A DNA stretch of 64,000 nucleotides, taken from Pedobacter sp. KBS0701. GTDB taxonomy: Bacteria; Bacteroidota; Bacteroidia; Sphingobacteriales; Sphingobacteriaceae. Each line of letters starts with the position of its first letter. Position 1 is the stretch's first letter. Under the pieces are notes generated by a model. It did not search any database. It was given only the letters and a program-made list of their open reading frames with translations, and was not told where the DNA came from. Shown here piece after piece: positions 60,082-64,000 of the stretch. The translations under genes and the position numbers were made by a program. The stretch is from contig NZ_CP042171.1 in assembly GCF_005938645.2 (NCBI RefSeq), forward strand, positions 2,480,001 to 2,544,000. Reading direction: 5' to 3'.

Positions 60082-62550
60082 CTAACCCGGCTTCGCTCTC
60101 GCCCTCATCTCCGATGCCAGCACCGATATGCCTTTCCGGATGCTTCCGTAACGCATAGCATATTCCTGCACTAGTATTTTTTCCCGCGCCTCGGTGGTAT
60201 AGGCAAGGTATTCTTCAAGGCTTACCTCCAACCGGTATACTTTACTCATCTGCCCGCCCAGCGAGAAAAAGATTTCCTTGTATTTCAGTTTGGGGTTATT
60301 GGCCTTATTCATCGAAAGCACCAGCGTCTTGTCCTTATCGGTCAGTCCAAGCAACTTCTGCATCTGTTCAAACTTATTCTGGTATTTACGCTGATCGAGC
60401 AGGATCTTGCAGTCCACATTATTGATAATGGCTAGCTTAACAATCGGTGAGGAAATCACGTCTTCTATTTCCTGGGTCACCACGATGGGCTCCCCGAAAA
60501 ACTTACGCATCGTTTTAAATAAATAACGGATATATTCAGCCATGCCCTCCTTCGCGATGGCTTTCCAGCATTCTTCAATCAACACCACTTTCCTGATCCC
60601 TTTCAGTTTCCGCATCTTCGAAATCACCATTTCCATAATGATCAGCGTTACTACCGGAAATAAAATCGGATGATCCTTTACATTATCCAGTTCGAAAACA
60701 ATAAAACGTTCCTGCAACATATCCAAGTTTTCAGAGGCGTTGAGCAGGTAATCAAACTCCCCGCCCCTATAATAAGGATTGAGCACATAAAGAAAATTTC
60801 CTATATCGAAATCCTTCTCCTTTACCTTGCCATCGGATAACACCTGCATATATTCCGACATCAAAAACTCATAAAAGGAATTAAAACAGGGAAAAATATC
60901 AGCCCTCGACTCCAGATGTTCATAATACAGTTTCAGGGCATTGGATATCGCCACGTATTCCGACCTGCTGTATGGCTCATCATCCTTTTTCCATAATGCC
61001 AAAAGCAAAGTCTTGATGCTTTCCTTTTTCTCGGTATCCATCTGATCCCCATCAGACAGGTAAAAAGGATTGAACTTAATCGGGTCATCCTCTCGATAGG
61101 TGAAATAATAGCCCCCGACCAGTTCGCAAAGTCCCTTATAACTATGCCCGATATCCACCAGTATGCAATGCGCCCCTTGCTCATAGTAGCTCCGCATCAT
61201 GTGGTTGACAGCAAAAGATTTACCCGATCCCGATGGCCCGATCAGGAGCTTCGCCCGATTCGTAATCAGCCCCTTTTCCCAGGGCTCATCACTGATATCT
61301 ACATGTACTGGTTTCCCCGTTAACCGGTCCCCCAGTCTAATCCCGAATGGGCTCAACGAACTCTGATAAGCCGTTTCCAGGTTAAAAAAACAAGCCGCCT
61401 GCTCCAAAAAAGTATCGAAGGAGTCATTCATCGGAAAGTCAGCCGCATTCCCCGGCAGCCCCGCCCACCAAATCTGCGCCTGTCCGTCGGTCTCCCGTTT
61501 CGCTGACGCATCGAGCCCCGCCATTGCCGAACCAACCAGGTTCTTCAGATCCAGCGACTTCGAGCGGTCCGAAGACCAGGCCAGTACATTGAAATGCGCC
61601 TTTACCGGTAAACGCTGCGAGGCCACTGCTTCATTTAAAAAATCATTTACCGCATCGCGTGACAATGCATTTTCACGGGAATAAGCAGACAGCGACTGCA
61701 AACGCAGTTTCTTGGCCTCCAGCCTTTTCAGCACCTTATCCCGGTCCGAAATGAAAATATACTGGTTTAATATGTGATTACAGGATAACAGTGATCCCAG
61801 AGGACTTGCAAAGCCAATACTAAATTTTGACCTGTCCGAACTGTATTTATCATAATTGATTCTGGGGCCGCACATTGCCGGCAAATCCTTCACATCCGAA
61901 AGCGTGTAGAGCTCACAGCGTTTATCCCCCACCCGGATTTCATCCCGCAAATGGATATCCGAAATCAGCGGCATCTCCTCTTTGCCTAATAAAAAGCAGT
62001 AACGTTCGATCAGTCCCGGTTTATTCGCCGTTCCCGCCAGCTCATCATCAGTTAAGCGAACCAAAGACACAAAACCGCTATCCGATAAAATCCGGACAAA
62101 CTGCCCTACATCATCCATAAAAGAACTAAATAAAGCTGCATCCACCGTCTGCTCCGGCACAATCCGCTTTCGCAGGATATTGCTGTAAGCTGAATTTGAC
62201 AGCTTCCTGCCCGAGGGTTTCATGGTCAGCATGACATAACACTCATGTTCCAGAAATTCCCGCTCATTAAAAAAGCGTTCGGATGCCCCGGATAAAAAAC
62301 TATGTTCCGCCGAAAAATCAGCCTTGAACCTGCTTTCTAAAAACCAGTCCTGCTTATGCAGCACCGTTCCCACCGGCAGCACCCGGATCGCCTTTACCCA
62401 GGCCTGGTGATAACTTTCATAATCCCTTTCTGAAAGCGTAAAGATTTCCGGCAACATCAACCTGAACACCACCGTCAGATCCCCCTGCATCGACTGGATG
62501 CAGTCATGCTCGACTTTGTAAATAGGAAATATATCAGCTGCCTCGATCAT
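60082..62550 (-). CDS. traG: TraG-family conjugative transposon ATPase (VirB4-like)
   Basis: 822 residues. Walker A is LIGPSGSGKSFAVNHMM (about 440) and Walker B is KVVLIEECWKAIAKEG (about 650), followed by the arginine-finger region (KTMRKFFGEPIVVTQEIEDVISS). The N-terminal half (IFPIYKVEHDCIQSMQGDLTVVFRLMLPEIFTLS) is the TraG N-terminal domain. It is the ATPase that powers pilus/channel assembly and substrate transfer. Its start overlaps the traF stop by 4 bp. Confidence 0.95.
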   Translation of the reverse strand: MIEAADIFPIYKVEHDCIQSMQGDLTVVFRLMLPEIFTLSERDYESYHQAWVKAIRVLPVGTVLHKQDWFLESRFKADFSAEHSFLSGASERFFNEREFLEHECYVMLTMKPSGRKLSNSAYSNILRKRIVPEQTVDAALFSSFMDDVGQFVRILSDSGFVSLVRLTDDELAGTANKPGLIERYCFLLGKEEMPLISDIHLRDEIRVGDKRCELYTLSDVKDLPAMCGPRINYDKYSSDRSKFSIGFASPLGSLLSCNHILNQYIFISDRDKVLKRLEAKKLRLQSLSAYSRENALSRDAVNDFLNEAVASQRLPVKAHFNVLAWSSDRSKSLDLKNLVGSAMAGLDASAKRETDGQAQIWWAGLPGNAADFPMNDSFDTFLEQAACFFNLETAYQSSLSPFGIRLGDRLTGKPVHVDISDEPWEKGLITNRAKLLIGPSGSGKSFAVNHMMRSYYEQGAHCILVDIGHSYKGLCELVGGYYFTYREDDPIKFNPFYLSDGDQMDTEKKESIKTLLLALWKKDDEPYSRSEYVAISNALKLYYEHLESRADIFPCFNSFYEFLMSEYMQVLSDGKVKEKDFDIGNFLYVLNPYYRGGEFDYLLNASENLDMLQERFIVFELDNVKDHPILFPVVTLIIMEMVISKMRKLKGIRKVVLIEECWKAIAKEGMAEYIRYLFKTMRKFFGEPIVVTQEIEDVISSPIVKLAIINNVDCKILLDQRKYQNKFEQMQKLLGLTDKDKTLVLSMNKANNPKLKYKEIFFSLGGQMSKVYRLEVSLEEYLAYTTEAREKILVQEYAMRYGSIRKGISVLASEMRARAKPG

Positions 62551-62873
62551 GACCGTACATTTTTAAGCCCTGTAAATAACCGCCTTGAACGGAACACCAG
62601 ATATTCAGGCAAACCACGTTTCGCCAGAAACTTCAAAAGTCCATGCTCCCCGAATTTTGCACTCATGCGGAAGACCACGACAAACAGGCCGCCACCAAAA
62701 ACCAGCACCAAACCCATCAAAACCACCAGCGGCACGCCCGATACATAACCAATGGCAAAACCAATCAGCATCAGCAGCAGTCCAAAAGCCAGGTAAGCGA
62801 TGTATTGGGCCTTTAAGCCTTTAAAAACGATCGGCATTCCCACGCCCTTATTGATATGATAAACCGTAGCCAT
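62547..62873 (-). CDS. traF: DUF4133 protein TraF
   Basis: 108 residues with two transmembrane helices (about 28-50 and 52-68, IAYLAFGLLLMLIGFAIGYVSG, PLVVLMGLVLVFGGGLFVVVF), a VirB3-like arrangement. The ends are N-terminal VYHINKGVG and C-terminal LAKRGLPEYLVFRSRRLF. It lies between traE and traG as in CTnDOT-type elements. Confidence 0.93.
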   Translation of the reverse strand: MATVYHINKGVGMPIVFKGLKAQYIAYLAFGLLLMLIGFAIGYVSGVPLVVLMGLVLVFGGGLFVVVFRMSAKFGEHGLLKFLAKRGLPEYLVFRSRRLFTGLKNVRS

Positions 62874-62876
62874 AAA

Positions 62877-63221
62877 TCAAATCCCGAAAAACGATTTTAA
62901 AACTGTCGCCACAATCACCAAAAACACGCAGGAACCAAACCAGGCAGAAGCCACTTTGGAAGTATCCGGCTCACCAGCGTTCCACTTATTAAAAACCTTG
63001 ACCGCCCCGATGATACCCATTACTGCACCGATCGCATACATCAGGTCACAGCCCGTATCAAAATACCCGACAACTTTATCCCTTGCTTCCTGTATCCCCG
63101 CATTGCCATCCTGCGCAAAAAGCGGCAGCGATAATAAAACCTGACACCAGCAAAAGATATATACCACCAATAAAAATTTGGCAAAAAGTGTCCTTGAAGG
63201 ACTATTGAATTGATTTCTCAT
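62877..63221 (-). CDS. traE: DUF4134 protein TraE
   Basis: 114 residues from MRNQFNSPSRTLFAKFLL; the long frame start at 63302 is not supported. It has a signal or first helix (about 10-34, VVYIFCWCQVLLSLPLFAQ) and then the DUF4134 core (GIQEARDKVVGYFDTGCDLMYAIGAVMGIIGAVKVFNKWNAGE, FGSCVFLVIVATVLKSFFG). The layout is VirB2-pilin-like. It lies 3 bp upstream of traF. Confidence 0.93.
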   Translation of the reverse strand: MRNQFNSPSRTLFAKFLLVVYIFCWCQVLLSLPLFAQDGNAGIQEARDKVVGYFDTGCDLMYAIGAVMGIIGAVKVFNKWNAGEPDTSKVASAWFGSCVFLVIVATVLKSFFGI

Positions 63222-63292
63222 AGAAATTGGAATAAGTAGATAGATGTAGAATTGAAAAAAAAGGCCGAGCGAAACGCATGGCCTTACTAAGG

Positions 63293-63820
63293 CTAATACC
63301 AAAGGTTTTCTAGCTCCTCAGCAGAAAGATGAAAGGCCGCATGCGAATTGATAAATTCATTGATCTGCCTGATCCTGGGATGCGAAGCCATGCCCGGATA
63401 ATGCTCCTTCACTGCTTTCATCAGTTCCAGAAAATCCCTTTTTGATCCGTCTTCCTTTGCAAGCAGCGAAAACACATTTTTGATTTCTTCCAGCAGATCC
63501 GGCACCAGCCCCTGCTGATCCGCTACACCACGCCCTTCGAAATCAACAAAGCCAACCTCTTCCATCCCCACGGAACTCATGCCTTCGGGCAGTTTTGCTT
63601 TCCCCATCAGGTCATCTGCCAACGGAATTTCCGCAACAGCAGAAACTGTATGCTGCTGACCGCTGGAAGCCACACGATCAGTCTGCTTTGCTGCATTCCC
63701 AACACCTAATTGCCGCTGCTTTCTTTTCAGATAAAAGAACAACAACACACCGCCATACCAAAGCAATCCAAGAACCAATAACGACGCTAAAAATTTGAGA
63801 GTAGAAAAACCATGCAACAT
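63293..63820 (-). CDS. Hypothetical membrane-anchored protein upstream of traE
   Basis: 175 residues. An N-terminal transmembrane helix (about 8-31, LKFLASLLVLGLLWYGGVLLFFYL) is followed by a basic stop-transfer (KRKQRQ), a variable linker, and a helical C-terminal domain (LLEEIKNVFSLLAKEDGSKRDFLELMKAVKEHYPGMASHPRIRQINEFINSH). It is the first gene of the minus-strand tra operon seen here. Proteins in this slot are common in Bacteroidota ICEs, but I cannot assign a Tra name. Confidence 0.7.
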   Translation of the reverse strand: MLHGFSTLKFLASLLVLGLLWYGGVLLFFYLKRKQRQLGVGNAAKQTDRVASSGQQHTVSAVAEIPLADDLMGKAKLPEGMSSVGMEEVGFVDFEGRGVADQQGLVPDLLEEIKNVFSLLAKEDGSKRDFLELMKAVKEHYPGMASHPRIRQINEFINSHAAFHLSAEELENLWY

Positions 63821-63898
63821 AACAGCTTAACTTATCTCCCGGCACCCCATTGTACCGGGATTTGATAAAGCAAAGTTGCGCAAGGCCGAAATCTTCCT

Positions 63899-63921
63899 AT
63901 CCAACATTGGACAAGTTGGAT
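63899..63921 (-). promoter_or_regulatory. Inverted and direct repeats upstream of the tra operon
   Basis: ATCCAAC (63899-63905) mirrors GTTGGAT (63915-63921), and TTGGA occurs twice (TTGGACAAGTTGGA). It lies 80 bp before the 63820 start. It is a candidate operator for the tra promoter. No regulator is identified in the window. Confidence 0.4.
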
Positions 63922-64000
63922 TACGAATCAACGCTAAAACAGCTAATAACCCACATTATCATACTATCAAAATCGTCTACTAAAAACCATTTCTACGCCT

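Noticed and set aside
1..64000. CRISPR arrays
   Set aside because: No stretch shows repeats of 25-40 bp separated by unique spacers of similar length, and no cas-like gene is present. The 10-bp iterons near the integrase are too short and contiguous.
1..64000. tRNA or rRNA genes
   Set aside because: Tyrosine-recombinase elements often sit at tRNA genes, so I looked around 8482-9360 in particular. No cloverleaf with GTTCRA and CCA-type ends was found; the target appears to be mnmE.

Overview
The window comes from a Bacteroidota genome, most likely Sphingobacteriaceae (Pedobacter-like). The reasons are the outer-membrane beta-barrel gene, the ECF sigma / anti-sigma / DUF4097 cluster, TAnnTTTG promoter elements, dispersed repeats of the kind common in these genomes, and a Bacteroidetes-type Tra module. 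The chromosomal backbone (about 1-8481) holds the 3' end of a beta-barrel gene, the sigma / HEAT anti-sigma / two DUF4097 operon, a DUF5710 protein, an AI-2E-family permease broken by a one-base frameshift, and mnmE.

From mnmE onward the window looks like the left part of an integrative conjugative element (ICE). A tyrosine recombinase, two helix-turn-helix proteins and short repeats lie just downstream of the conserved mnmE 3' end, which is the probable attachment site. The other end is not in the window. About 10.5-38 kb is a patchy cargo region full of small unknown genes and decaying genes: TPR, hydrolase, histidine kinases, a second ECF sigma, a 2'-5' RNA ligase and a VOC fragment. The same region carries intact genes for an AraC regulator, ExoIII, an Fpg-like protein, SRAP, UmuC with a UmuD-like protein, an ECF sigma factor, response regulators, a ferritin-like DUF892 protein, a 737-residue toroid-like protein and a secreted M48 protease operon. 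About 38.6-44.9 kb is a mutasome: alkB divergent from imuA-imuB-dnaE2. About 45-64 kb, almost all on the minus strand, is the conjugation module: small accessory genes, two histone-H1-like genes, a PUR-RadC_N fusion, a serine-recombinase-like protein, then traM, traL, traK, traJ, three traI/TerB-like paralogs, a lipoprotein, and traG, traF, traE.

Two regulatory layers can be read directly. The 17-bp palindrome TACTAA-N5-TTAGTA lies against a TAnnTTTG-like -7 element in front of three loci: umuD-umuC, imuA-imuB-dnaE2/alkB, and an unknown two-gene operon. This suggests one damage-responsive repressor for the element's repair genes. A second motif, GAAAATACC, sits about 70-100 bp upstream of the ECF sigma gene, the DUF892 gene, the toroid-like gene and the secreted-protease operon, and may be that sigma factor's own regulon. 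All functional statements come from reading the sequence; no searches were run.
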